A stretch of DNA of 64,000 bases from DASRFA01 sp035651755 (GTDB lineage: Bacteria; Desulfobacterota; Binatia; UBA12015): the NCBI GenBank assembly GCA_035651755.1, contig DASRFA010000013.1:248001-312000 (forward strand). Direction: 5' to 3'. Every line of letters starts with the position of its first letter. Position 1 is the stretch's first letter. The translations under genes were made by a program, and so were the position numbers. The notes beneath the pieces are model-generated. The model did not search any database. It saw nothing but the letters and a program-made list of their open reading frames with translations, and was not told where the DNA came from. This document shows, piece by piece, positions 42,716 through 51,584 of the stretch.

Positions 42716-45700
42716 GTGTTCGAGCACGTCGTCGACTTCTCGCTCCGGAACCGCGTCGCGGTCTTCTTCTTCACGCTGGTCGTGATCGTCGCCGGCGTGG
42801 CGGCGTTCCGCGGGCTCACGATCGAGGCCTTTCCCGATCCGACCGACACGCAGGTCAACGTCATCACGCTCTTCCCCGGTCAGCCGACCGAGGAGATCGA
42901 GCGCCAGATCGGGCTTCCGATCGAGCGCGCGCTGAACGGCACGCCGGGGCTCGCGCGCCTCCGGAACCTCTCGCTCTTCGGTCTTTCGTTCGTCACGCTC
43001 ACGTTCGAGGACGGCGTCGATCCGCTGTTCGCGCGCTCGCAGGTCCTCGAGCGCCTGCGCGACGCCGAGCTGCCGGACGGCGTCACGCCCGAGCTCGGCC
43101 CGCTCGCGACGCCGATCGGCGAGATCTATCGCTACACGCTGTCGGGCGCGGGCGGCGACCCGATGCGCCTCCGGAGCGCGCAGGAGTGGGTGGTGCGACC
43201 GCGCCTCCTGCGCGTCCAGGGCGTCGCCGACGTCGTCAGCTACGGCGGGCTCGTGAAGGAGATCCAGGTCGAGCCGTCGCCCGCGAAGCTCGCCGCGTAC
43301 GAGCTCACGATCGAGGACGTCGAGAACGCGATCCGGAAGGCGTCGCAGAACGCGAGCGGCGGCATCCTCACTCGCGGCGCCGAGCAGATGGTGATCCGGA
43401 GCGAGGGGCTCTTCCGGAAGCTCGACGACATCGCGTCCGTGCACGTCGCGACGCACGACGGAACGCCGGTCTCGGTGCGCGACGTCGCCTCGGTGGTGGA
43501 GGGCTGGGCTCCGCGCCAGGGCGTCGTCAGCCGCGGGACGGACCTCGACGCGGTCGAGGGGATCGTCCTCATGCGGCGCGGCGAGAACCCGACCGCCGTG
43601 CTCGAGCGCCTCCGCGACGCGGTCGACGACCTGAACCAGCGCATCCTGCCCGACGGCGTGCGGGTCTCGTCGTTCTACGACCGCACCGACCTCGTGAGCA
43701 CCACGCTGCGGACGGTCGCGGAGAACCTCGTCCTGGGCGCGGCGCTCGTCGTGCTCGTCCTCTTCGTCTTCCTGCTCGATCTCCGGGCGGCGCTCATCGT
43801 GGCGACCCTGATTCCGCTCTCGCTGCTGTCGGCATTCATCTACCTGCGCGCGCGCGGCATGAGCGCGAACCTGCTCAGCATGGGCGCGGTCGACTTCGGG
43901 ATCATCGTCGACGGCGGCGTCGTCATCGTCGAGAGCATCGTCCGGCGCCTCCACGCCGCCGCCCTCGAGCCGCAGATGCCGCACGAGGCGCTCGTGCGGA
44001 CGGGCCTCGAGGGCCGGATCCGGCACGCGGTCGCGGACGTCGTCCGGCCCACGATGTTCTCGCTCATGATCATCATCGCGGCGTACCTTCCGATCTTCCT
44101 CCTCCAGCGCGTCGAGGGGCGGATCTTCGCGCCCATGGCGAACACCGTCGTGGCCGCGCTCGTCGGCGCGCTGCTCTTCTCGATCACGCTCGTCCCCGTG
44201 CTCGCGACCGTCTGCTACCGGCATCCCATCCGCCACCGCGAGTCGCCGGTGCTGCGCGTCGCGCTGCGCGCGTACCGCCCGACGCTCGCGTGGGCGCTGC
44301 GGCGGCCGTGGTGGGTGCTCGCCGGCAGCATGTGCGCGCTCTTCGCCGCCGGCGCGACGCTCTCGCAGCTCGGCTCGGAGTTCCTCCCGGAGCTGAACGA
44401 GGGCTCGATCTACGCGACCTTCACGCTCCCGCCCGACATCAGCCTGAACGAGGCGCGGCGCCTCGTGCCGCGCATCGGCGAGATCCTGGCGCAGCAGCCG
44501 GAGGCGGACGCGGTGCTGTCGCAGCTCGGGCGACCGGAGGACGGCACCGATCCGACACTCACGAACAACCTCGAGTTCTTCGTGCGGCTCAAGCCGCCCG
44601 ACAGGTGGCCGGCGGGCACGCGCTCGATGGAGGACGTCGTCGCGCGCCTCACGCGCGAGCTCGGCGCGATCCCCGGCCTCGAGATGAACTTCTCGCAGCC
44701 GATCCGCGACAACGTGAACGAGAACATCTCGGGCCAGTTCGGGCAGATCGCCGTCAAGATCTACGGCGACGACCTCGGCCTCCTGCAGGCCGCCGCCGAA
44801 CACGTCAAGGACGCGGTCGCGGGAATCGCGGGCGTCGCCGACCTCGGCATCGTGAAGAGCAGCGAGATCGACCAGGTCCACGTCGAGCCCGATCGGGCCG
44901 CGCTCGGCCGCTACGGCGTCGACATGGAGGACTTCCAGCACGCGCTGCAGGCGGCGCTCTCGGGTCAGCCGGTCGGCGTCTTCTGGGAAGGCGAGGCGCG
45001 CCACGACATCGTGCTGCGGATGCCGGAGGGCGCGCGCAGCGACGCGGAGAAGATCCGCCGGCTCCGCATCCCGGTCGCGGGCGGCATCACCGTGCCGATC
45101 GAGATGCTGGCGCGCGTCGACCTCGGGACCGGGCGCGCGGCGATCAGCCGCGAGAACGGCCATCGCTACGTCGGCATCCGGATGAACGTCCGCGGCCGCG
45201 ACCTCGGCTCGTTCGTGAACGAGGCGCGGAGCGCGGTCGCGAAGAGCGTCGCGCTGCCTCCCGGGATGACGATCGAGTGGGGCGGCGAGTTCGAGAGCAA
45301 GGAGCGGGCGATGCACCGGCTGGTCCTCGTCGTGCCGGTCGCTCTGCTCGTGACGCTCGTGCTCCTCTTCAACGCCTTCGGGTCGTTCGCGCCCGCGGTG
45401 CTCGTCCTGCTGAACGTGCCGTTCGCGCTCGTCGGCGGCGTCGCCGCGCTGGCGTGGGTCGGGATGCCGCTGTCGGTCTCCGCCGCCGTCGGCTTCATCG
45501 CGCTCATCGGGCAGGCGTCGCTGAACGGCGTGCTCGTCCTCTCCGCGATCCTCGACCGCCGCGGCCGCGGCCGGCCGCTCGACGCCGCGATCGTCGAGGG
45601 CGCCGTCGACCGCCTGCGGCCCGTCCTCATGACGGCGGCGCTCGCCGCGCTCGGCCTGCTGCCGGCCGCGATGAGCCGCGCGATCGGGAGCGAGGTCCAG

Positions 45701-45853
45701 CGTCCGATCGCGGTCGTGATCGTCGGCGGAACGCTGAGCGCGTGCGTCCTGACGCTGGTCGTCCTGCCGGCGATGTACGGCCTGTGGGCGCGCGCGATCG
45801 ATCGCCTGTTCCCGCGCCGCGCCGCGGTCGCGGCGCCGCTCCCAGCCGCCTGA
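42716..45853 (+). CDS. czcA: Heavy-metal RND efflux pump, CzcA/CusA-like
   Basis: Proton-driven inner-membrane exporter. The 1045-residue protein has 12 helices and two large periplasmic loops (family length about 1040-1060). The heavy-metal subfamily signature DFGIIVDGGVVIVES carries the essential D393, D399 and E406 with CzcA spacing. Other family motifs: AFPDPTDTQVNVIT, GSEFLPELNEGSIY and GFIALIGQASLNGVLVL. Start is GTG 42716. Together with the two genes upstream it forms a czcCBA operon. Zn/Co/Cd versus Cu/Ag cannot be settled: no cluster of periplasmic Met triads is evident, which mildly favours Zn/Co/Cd. Confidence 0.93.
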   Translation: MFEHVVDFSLRNRVAVFFFTLVVIVAGVAAFRGLTIEAFPDPTDTQVNVITLFPGQPTEEIERQIGLPIERALNGTPGLARLRNLSLFGLSFVTLTFEDGVDPLFARSQVLERLRDAELPDGVTPELGPLATPIGEIYRYTLSGAGGDPMRLRSAQEWVVRPRLLRVQGVADVVSYGGLVKEIQVEPSPAKLAAYELTIEDVENAIRKASQNASGGILTRGAEQMVIRSEGLFRKLDDIASVHVATHDGTPVSVRDVASVVEGWAPRQGVVSRGTDLDAVEGIVLMRRGENPTAVLERLRDAVDDLNQRILPDGVRVSSFYDRTDLVSTTLRTVAENLVLGAALVVLVLFVFLLDLRAALIVATLIPLSLLSAFIYLRARGMSANLLSMGAVDFGIIVDGGVVIVESIVRRLHAAALEPQMPHEALVRTGLEGRIRHAVADVVRPTMFSLMIIIAAYLPIFLLQRVEGRIFAPMANTVVAALVGALLFSITLVPVLATVCYRHPIRHRESPVLRVALRAYRPTLAWALRRPWWVLAGSMCALFAAGATLSQLGSEFLPELNEGSIYATFTLPPDISLNEARRLVPRIGEILAQQPEADAVLSQLGRPEDGTDPTLTNNLEFFVRLKPPDRWPAGTRSMEDVVARLTRELGAIPGLEMNFSQPIRDNVNENISGQFGQIAVKIYGDDLGLLQAAAEHVKDAVAGIAGVADLGIVKSSEIDQVHVEPDRAALGRYGVDMEDFQHALQAALSGQPVGVFWEGEARHDIVLRMPEGARSDAEKIRRLRIPVAGGITVPIEMLARVDLGTGRAAISRENGHRYVGIRMNVRGRDLGSFVNEARSAVAKSVALPPGMTIEWGGEFESKERAMHRLVLVVPVALLVTLVLLFNAFGSFAPAVLVLLNVPFALVGGVAALAWVGMPLSVSAAVGFIALIGQASLNGVLVLSAILDRRGRGRPLDAAIVEGAVDRLRPVLMTAALAALGLLPAAMSRAIGSEVQRPIAVVIVGGTLSACVLTLVVLPAMYGLWARAIDRLFPRRAAVAAPLPAA

Positions 45854-45880
45854 GTTGAGCGCCAGGAACGTGAGTCGAGA

Positions 45881-45950
45881 CGCGAGCGAGGCGAGCCCGC
45901 GGGGAGTTCGGCTTTGCCGAACGGGGCGAGGGAGCGATCGCCTCGTCGAA
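45881..45950 (-). repeat. Intergenic double-hairpin repeat, copy 2
   Basis: Shares with copy 1 the leader CGCGAGCGARGCGAGCCCGCGGG, the hairpin GTTCGGC-TTT-GCCGAAC (45906-45922) and GGGGCGAGGGAGCGATC. The second stem here is GAGG/CCTC. It lies between the convergent pump gene and the minus-strand secreted protein and ends directly at the latter's stop (45951). Confidence 0.75.
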
Positions 45951-47930
45951 TCAACGTGCGCGGAAGCGGGCGGCGTCATTCGACGTCACGCCGGCGCCGG
46001 AGAACGATGCCTCCCAGCACGCGCCGCCGTCGCGCGTCGTCGTCTGCAGGCGGACGGGTAGGGCGAGCGCGGCGTCGCGACCCGGGAGGAGGGCGCCCTT
46101 GCCCTTCACGTCGACGAGGCCGTGCGCCCCCACGCCGGGCTCGAGGCGGATCGCGGTCAAGCCGCCGGGCGACCCGCTCGCATCCTTCATCCGGAAGCCG
46201 CCGGTCGGCGTCCGCGTCCAGCGCGCTCCGCCGCCGCGGGCACCGGTCGCGAGCACGCGGCCGCCCGCGTCGTAGAGGCACACGGCGACCTCGCCGCCCG
46301 CGGTCGGATCGGCGAGCTCCGACGGATCGATCGCCCCCGACCAGCGGACCTTCAGGCTCCGGCGTGCCGCGCTCGACGGCCGCTTCCAGTCGATGGAGGC
46401 CGGTGTCGCGGCCGCACGGCAGCCCGCGATCGGCGAGGGCGGGCAGAGCGACGTGACGCCGATGTCGATCGGCGCGATCTCGGTCGCCGTCGCCCCCGCG
46501 TCGTCGCGCACGGTGAGGCGCACGTGGTACGTGCCCGGCTTCGCGTACGCGTGGACGGGCGCGGCGCCGGTCGCGAGCGAGCCGTCGCCGAGGTCCCAGT
46601 CCCAGGCGGCGATCGACCCGTCCGGGTCGGTCGACCCGGCGGGCGAGAACGAGACCGCCTCGCCGAACGCGGGCTCGTCGGGCGCGACGTCGAACGCCGC
46701 GGACGGCGAAGCGTCCCCGGGGGGCGCGGTGTCGAGCAGAACGACCTCGACGTCCTCGGGCCCGATCGAGCCGACGAGCATCGCGCCGTCGTACGCGAGG
46801 CCGTGCTCGGCGCGCGCCGGGAAGACGACGTGCGCCGGCGCGCGCGCATCGCCTCCGACGGCGATCGACACCGGGTGCGCGGCGGCGGTGTCGGTACAGA
46901 CGACGATCGCGAGGACGCGTCCGTCGAGCCGCCAGACGGCGGCCGGCACGCGCGCGTCGCCGGTCGCGATCTCGCTGCGCGTGCCGGCGAGGAAGAACGG
47001 CGCAAGGCTCTTCAGCTCGACGACCTCGCGCGCCAGCTCCGACCAGAGCGCCGGGTTCGCGGTCGGAAGGAACCCGTTCTCGCCCCACGCCGTGTACCAG
47101 AGGACGCCCTTCGCGCCGCGGACGAGCGCGTCGAACACCATGTTCCGCTCCTCGCGCTCGGTCGGCCAGCGCGGCGCGCCGGTGAACGTGCGGCCCTTCC
47201 AGCGAAAGGCCTGCGGGGTCGCGAGGAAGACCTGTCCCGTGCCGGCGAGCTGATCGCGCACCCAGGCGAAGGAGTCGGCGTTCTCCTGGAGCCACTCCGG
47301 CTCCTCGTTGTTGCCGGCGGAGACCGGGTAGCTCTGGAACCCCATGACGTCCATCGTTTCGGCGTACTCGGCGATCCGGAAGCCCGGGAACGCGCCGCCG
47401 CTGCCGAACGCGACGTGGCTCGGCGCGAGCGAGTGCACGCGGTCGGTCCGGTCGGCGACTTCCGACGGCGGCCGGCGGAGCGGCCCGGTGTAGGGCGCGT
47501 TGAAGTCGTCGGAGACGTTCCAGCCCATGATCGCTGGGCGGTCACGCCACTTCTGGATGAAGTCGTCCGGGCCGTTCGCGGGCCACGGCACCTCGCCGAT
47601 CACGAGGAGGCCGCGTGTGGCCGCGGCGTCGAGCAGATCGCCGACGCTGGCGCGGATGTCGAGCGTGGGATGGATCAGGTTGAAGCCCGCGTCGGCGATG
47701 ACCTCGAGGTCGGGGATGGTCTTCCCGCCGGTGCGGTTCCCGATCCAGGAGGTGTGCACGATCCCGATCGGGAAGAACGGCGCGCCGTTCACCACCAGCG
47801 TGCCGTCCGGCGCGACCGACGCGGTGGCGGCGCGCGCGACATCGGCGCCGACGGCGACGGTCGCCCCCGTGAGCGCGACCGCGACCGAAAGGCGCACCAC
47901 GAGCGCGCACGCGTCGTAGCCCCGACACAC
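45951..47930 (-). CDS. Secreted glycosidase-like TIM-barrel protein with PKD domain
   Basis: A 659-residue exported protein. Signal peptide: VVRLSVAVALTGATVAVGA. N-terminal domain has glycoside-hydrolase clan A features (NGAPFFPIGIVH, GFNLIHPTLDIR, VIGEVPWPANGPDD, MGWNVSDDFN, VMGFQSYPVS, GVLWYTAWGE), including candidate acidic residues. A PKD domain follows (AAFDVAPDEPAFGEAVSFSP ... AWDWDLGDGSLATG ... YHVRLTVRDDAGA), then a C-terminal region with few Cys. Start GTG 47930, 8 bases after RNase D. Exact GH family not identified. Confidence 0.7.
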   Translation of the reverse strand: MCRGYDACALVVRLSVAVALTGATVAVGADVARAATASVAPDGTLVVNGAPFFPIGIVHTSWIGNRTGGKTIPDLEVIADAGFNLIHPTLDIRASVGDLLDAAATRGLLVIGEVPWPANGPDDFIQKWRDRPAIMGWNVSDDFNAPYTGPLRRPPSEVADRTDRVHSLAPSHVAFGSGGAFPGFRIAEYAETMDVMGFQSYPVSAGNNEEPEWLQENADSFAWVRDQLAGTGQVFLATPQAFRWKGRTFTGAPRWPTEREERNMVFDALVRGAKGVLWYTAWGENGFLPTANPALWSELAREVVELKSLAPFFLAGTRSEIATGDARVPAAVWRLDGRVLAIVVCTDTAAAHPVSIAVGGDARAPAHVVFPARAEHGLAYDGAMLVGSIGPEDVEVVLLDTAPPGDASPSAAFDVAPDEPAFGEAVSFSPAGSTDPDGSIAAWDWDLGDGSLATGAAPVHAYAKPGTYHVRLTVRDDAGATATEIAPIDIGVTSLCPPSPIAGCRAAATPASIDWKRPSSAARRSLKVRWSGAIDPSELADPTAGGEVAVCLYDAGGRVLATGARGGGARWTRTPTGGFRMKDASGSPGGLTAIRLEPGVGAHGLVDVKGKGALLPGRDAALALPVRLQTTTRDGGACWEASFSGAGVTSNDAARFRAR

Positions 47931-47938
47931 GGCGTTTT

Positions 47939-49090
47939 CTATTTCAGACGGACGAGTCGCACGCCACCCTCGGAATCACCCGTGAGGGCGGCGTCGCCGG
48001 AGAGCAGCGCCCGCAGCGAGTCGCCGAGCAGCTCGGCGCGCCACCCGGCGGCGAGCCGCCCGCTCGACCGGCCGCCGGCGAGCGACTGCACGTCGGCGCG
48101 GTTCGCGAGGAGGCTCGGCTCGATGCCGCGCTCGTCGGCGACCTGCGCGATGAGCGCCAGCCCGAGCGCGACCGCGGGCCCGAGCCGGTCCTCGGTCGGC
48201 TCGCCAGCCGGAGGCATGTGGACCTCTTGCGGCTTCAGCGCCTCGCCCGCCGCGACCGCGGCGAGGATCGCGGAGGCGGTGCCGTCTCGGACCGCGCGCG
48301 AGTCGAGCCCGCGCACCTCGCGGAGCTGCTCGGGCGTGTGGGGCGGCCGATGCACGATGCCGGCGAGCGCGAGGTCCGACAGCACGAAGCGGGGCGGGAT
48401 GTCGCGCGCCTGCGCCGTCCGCTCGCGCCACGCCGCGACCTCCTGCGCGACGCCGCGCGCCTTCCCGCGCAGGCTCCGGCTCCCCTTGATCCGCCACCAC
48501 GCGGTCTCGGGCTCCCCCGGCCCCATGCGGCGCGTCCGGAGCCGCTCGCACTCCTCCTCGATCCACGACAGCACGTCGGCTGCGGTTGCGCGACGTACGA
48601 GCTCGGCGTGGATCGCGAGCAAGTGCTCGACGTCGGACGCGGCGTACGCGATCTGCCCCGCGTCGAGCGGTCGACGCGTCCAGTCCGTGAGCCGATCGCC
48701 CTTCGGCAGGCGGCGGCCGGCGACGTTCTCGACCAGGCGCGACAGCGACGCGAAGCCGAGCCCGAGGAACGCTGCCGCGATCTGGGTGTCGAAGAGGCGC
48801 GCGGGCACGGCCTCGCACTCCTGCCGCAGCACCTCGAGGTCCTGCTCGGCGGCGTGGCAGACGGTGAGCGTCGGCCCCTCGAGAAGCGCTCGCAGAGGGC
48901 CGACGTCGACCGCGAGCGGATCGACCACCGCGACCCCGTCCTTCCACGCGAGCTGCACCAGGGCGAGGTGCGGAAAGTAGGTCTTCTCGCGGTGGAACTC
49001 GGTGTCGACCGCGATCGCGGGCTCGTCGCGCAGCAGGGCCACGAGCTCCACGAGCTCCGCCTCGGTCGCGATCCAGCGCGGCTCCGCCAC
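47939..49090 (-). CDS. rnd: Ribonuclease D
   Basis: 3'-5' exoribonuclease that trims tRNA and other small RNA ends. The 383-residue protein has the DEDDy exonuclease motifs: AVDTEFHREKTYFPHLALVQ (D, E), CHAAEQDLEVLRQE (D) and YAASDVEHLLAIH (Y, D), then an HRDC-like helical domain (REVRGLDSRAVRDG). Length close to E. coli RNase D (375). Start GTG 49090. Confidence 0.92.
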   Translation of the reverse strand: MAEPRWIATEAELVELVALLRDEPAIAVDTEFHREKTYFPHLALVQLAWKDGVAVVDPLAVDVGPLRALLEGPTLTVCHAAEQDLEVLRQECEAVPARLFDTQIAAAFLGLGFASLSRLVENVAGRRLPKGDRLTDWTRRPLDAGQIAYAASDVEHLLAIHAELVRRATAADVLSWIEEECERLRTRRMGPGEPETAWWRIKGSRSLRGKARGVAQEVAAWRERTAQARDIPPRFVLSDLALAGIVHRPPHTPEQLREVRGLDSRAVRDGTASAILAAVAAGEALKPQEVHMPPAGEPTEDRLGPAVALGLALIAQVADERGIEPSLLANRADVQSLAGGRSSGRLAAGWRAELLGDSLRALLSGDAALTGDSEGGVRLVRLK

Positions 49091-49123
49091 GCCGAAACCA
49101 TATCGGACGACGCCGGTGTCGAG

Positions 49124-50104
49124 CTACGCGCTGCTTTCGGCGTACTCGAGCCGCGCGCGCTCGTGCGGGGCGGCGAGGTCGAGAGCCGGTCCGACCGGCA
49201 CGATGCCGGTCGGGTTGATCCCGCGATGGCTGCCGTAATAGTGCCGCTTGATGTGCGAGAAGCTCACCGTGTCGGCGACGCCCGGCACCTGGTAGAGATC
49301 GCGCAGGTAGCCCGACAGGCTCGCGTAGTCCGCGATCCGCCGCAGGTTGCACTTGAAGTGCCCGTAGTAGACCGCGTCGAAGCGGACGAGCGTCGTGAAG
49401 AGGCGCCAGTCCGCCTCCGTGAGCCGGCCGCCGACGAGCCAGCGCCGCGTCGCGAGGCGCTCGTCGAGCCAGTCGAGGGTCGCGAAGACGTCGTGGAAGG
49501 CGGCCTCGTACGCGTCCTGGGCGGTCGCGAACCCGGCGCGGTAGACGCCGTTGTTGACGTTCGGGTACACGCGCTCGTTCACCGCGTCGATCTCGTCGCG
49601 AAGGCCCTCCGGGTAGAAGTGCACCGAAGCGTCGCCGATCGCATCGAACTCCGCGTCGAGCATCCGGATGATCTCGGACGACTCGTTGTTGACGATCGTC
49701 CGGCGCTCGCGGTCCCACAGGACCGGAACGGTGACGCGGCCGGTGTAGCGCGGGTTCGCCGCGAGGTAGATCTCGTAGAGGTAGCGCGCCCCGAGGATCG
49801 GGTCCGGGGTGCAGCCCGGGCCGTCGCCGAACGTCCACCCGTTCTCGAGCATGAGCGGGTCGACGACCGAGAGGGAGATCGCCTCCTGGAGGCGCTTCAG
49901 CTTCCGGAAGATCAGCGTACGCGACGCCCAGGGGCAGGCGAGCGAGACGTACAGGTGATAGCGGCCGGCCTCGGCCGGAAAGCCGGACGATCCGTCGCGC
50001 GTGATGCGGCTCCGGAACGACGCGTCCTCCCGCACGAAGCGACCGCCGCTCGACTTCGTGTCGTACCAGCGGTCGACCCATTTTCCGTCGACGAGGAGAC
50101 CCAT
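49124..50104 (-). CDS. Glutathionyl-hydroquinone reductase (YqjG/Xi-class GST)
   Basis: Removes glutathione from glutathionyl-hydroquinones. The 326-residue protein has the diagnostic catalytic CPWA motif with C57 (YVSLACPWASRTLIFRKL), the RYLYEIYLAANPRYTGRVTV segment and a typical C-terminal GST domain (AFHDVFATLDWLDERLATRR ... HFKCNLRRIADY). ATG 50104 has GGAGGTGGCG immediately upstream. It runs in the same direction as RNase D. Role is detoxification of aromatic/quinone intermediates. Confidence 0.92.
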   Translation of the reverse strand: MGLLVDGKWVDRWYDTKSSGGRFVREDASFRSRITRDGSSGFPAEAGRYHLYVSLACPWASRTLIFRKLKRLQEAISLSVVDPLMLENGWTFGDGPGCTPDPILGARYLYEIYLAANPRYTGRVTVPVLWDRERRTIVNNESSEIIRMLDAEFDAIGDASVHFYPEGLRDEIDAVNERVYPNVNNGVYRAGFATAQDAYEAAFHDVFATLDWLDERLATRRWLVGGRLTEADWRLFTTLVRFDAVYYGHFKCNLRRIADYASLSGYLRDLYQVPGVADTVSFSHIKRHYYGSHRGINPTGIVPVGPALDLAAPHERARLEYAESSA

Positions 50105-50187
50105 CGCCACCTCCCGCGCGCGGCTTCGGCGCGCGCGAGCTCTCGTCGGACGATACGCGCGCGGCCGAGCGGTCGCGAGGCCCCGCG

Positions 50188-50982
50188 CTACCGGCGGAAC
50201 GGGGCGGCGAGCGAGCCGGAGAGCGAGCCGGAGAGCGAGGGCCGACCGTCGCCCCCCGGAAGGCCGGTCACGATGCGCCTTCCGGAGTCGCTCCACTGAA
50301 GCGTCCGAAACGCGCGGTCCCAGATCGTGAGCACCGTTCCGAAGTTCGAGTCGAGCTCGCGAACCTCGCGCGAGTGGTGCCAGCGATGGAGCGCGGGAGT
50401 GACGAAGGCGACCGACAGCACGCGCTCGAAGCCGCGGGGAAGGTCGAAGTTGCCGTGCTCGAGGATGTTCGCGAACGCGAAGACGGCCTCGAACGCGAGG
50501 ACGCCGGCGACGGGAGCGCCGAGGATCACGACCGCGGCGAGCCGGATCGGGAGCGAGAGGAGGAGCTCGCCCGGATGGAAGCGAAGCGCGGTCGATACGT
50601 GGAAGTCGCGATCGGCGTGGTGCACGCGATGGAACCGCCAGAGAAACGGCACCCGGTGGTTGGCGCGGTGCCACGCGTACGAAACGGCGTCGAGCGCGAG
50701 CACGGTCGCCACGAGCGCGAGCGAGGACGGCACCGCGAGCGCCCGAAGGATCCCGACCCCGCGATCTTCGGCCCAGCGCGCGACCGTGCAGGCGCACGCG
50801 CCGCACGCGAGCCCGATGACCGCGGCGTTCACCGCCCAGAGCCCGAGGTTCGTGCGCCACGCCGGGCGTAGGCGCGCGTGAGGCGCGGCGCGCTCGAGCG
50901 CCATCCCGGCAGCGAGCGCGACCACGAACGCGGCCCCGCGGAGCACCTGGAACGACTGCTCGTCCACGACGGCATCATACAT
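50188..50982 (-). CDS. Sterol desaturase family (fatty-acid hydroxylase superfamily) protein
   Basis: A 264-residue membrane di-iron oxygenase family protein. Histidine clusters: YAWHRANHRVPFLWRFHRVHHADRD holds HxxxH and HxxHH, and ALHRWHHSREVRELDSNFG a third HxxHH with the family's DSNFG. Membrane helices lie N-terminal (GAAFVVALAAGMAL; LALVATVLALDAVSY) and in the middle. Substrates of this family include sterols, fatty acids and carotenoids; here the substrate is unknown. GGGGAG Shine-Dalgarno precedes ATG 50982. A direct repeat LSGSLSGSLA marks the C-terminus. Confidence 0.88.
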   Translation of the reverse strand: MYDAVVDEQSFQVLRGAAFVVALAAGMALERAAPHARLRPAWRTNLGLWAVNAAVIGLACGACACTVARWAEDRGVGILRALAVPSSLALVATVLALDAVSYAWHRANHRVPFLWRFHRVHHADRDFHVSTALRFHPGELLLSLPIRLAAVVILGAPVAGVLAFEAVFAFANILEHGNFDLPRGFERVLSVAFVTPALHRWHHSREVRELDSNFGTVLTIWDRAFRTLQWSDSGRRIVTGLPGGDGRPSLSGSLSGSLAAPFRR

Positions 50983-51134
50983 GGTCGCTCCCCTGCAACG
51001 CCCGTCGCGCGGGCGCCACACGCGCCCGGCTTCTCCGGGCTTCGGATCGCGCGATTCTGCACGTGCGGCGGTGGCGCGATCGTTGCACCGCCATCGGTCG
51101 TCGCCCGCACTGTCGCGCGGGCGGGAGGTGAGCC

Positions 51135-51488
51135 GTGGATGCCATCGGCGTCGGATCGGAGGTGTCGGGCTGGCTGGCCGCGCTCGGCCCGTTCGCGCTC
51201 GTCGGCGCCGGCGTGCCGCTTCTCGCGAGCGGCGTCCGGCGGTGGGCGCGCGTGCGCCAGGAGGCGCGCGACCCCGAGCGGGCGCTGCTGATCGCGCTCG
51301 GCTTCCGGCGCGCGATCATCGGGCTGTGCGCGCTCGTGTTCGGTCTGGCGTGGATGCTCTCCGTCGGCTGGCTGATGGCGATCGCGGCGATCGTGGTGGG
51401 CGAGGAGACGCTCGAGTCGAGCGTGCTCATCGCGGCCTTGCGAGATGGCGCGCGCGCCCGCCGCCCCGCCACCACGGTTGGTGCCTGA
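51135..51488 (+). CDS. Small two- to three-helix membrane protein, hypothetical
   Basis: A 117-residue protein with GTG start 51135 and GGGAGGTGA upstream. Hydrophobic segments: WLAALGPFALVGAGVPLLAS, AIIGLCALVFGLAWMLSVGW and LMAIAAIVVGEETLESSVL, with a basic loop between (RRWARVRQEARDPERALLIA). I do not recognise the family. It is transcribed away from the sterol desaturase gene and ends at hairpins. Confidence 0.65.
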   Translation: MDAIGVGSEVSGWLAALGPFALVGAGVPLLASGVRRWARVRQEARDPERALLIALGFRRAIIGLCALVFGLAWMLSVGWLMAIAAIVVGEETLESSVLIAALRDGARARRPATTVGA

Positions 51489-51492
51489 AGAT

Positions 51493-51511
51493 CCGCGCGC
51501 TTTGCGCGCGG
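51493..51511 (+). terminator. Hairpin downstream of the small membrane protein
   Basis: CCGCGCGC-TTT-GCGCGCGG, a perfect 8 bp stem with TTT loop, 4 bases after the stop codon at 51488. The loop is the same as in the neighbouring intergenic repeat. No downstream T-run. Confidence 0.5.
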
Positions 51512-51528
51512 CCGAGCCAAGCGATCCG

Positions 51529-51584
51529 GGCAGTGGGGCCCCGTTTGGCTTTGCCGAACGGGGCGAGGGGAGAGGTCCCCTCGT
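51529..51584 (-). repeat. Intergenic double-hairpin repeat, copy 3
   Basis: GTTTGGC-TTT-GCCGAAC (51543-51559), extended to about 12 bp by flanking GCCCC/GGGGC, then GAGGGG-AGAGGT-CCCCTC. Shares GGGGCGAGGG with copies 1 and 2. The second stem differs in sequence from copies 1 and 2 yet still pairs. It abuts the stop of the minus-strand fusion gene (51585). Confidence 0.72.

Noticed and set aside
41048..45979. Very long open frames opposite or out of frame with the pump genes
   Set aside because: They are Arg/Glu/Asp-rich low-complexity translations caused by high GC at codon third positions; the czcB/czcA frames carry all family motifs.
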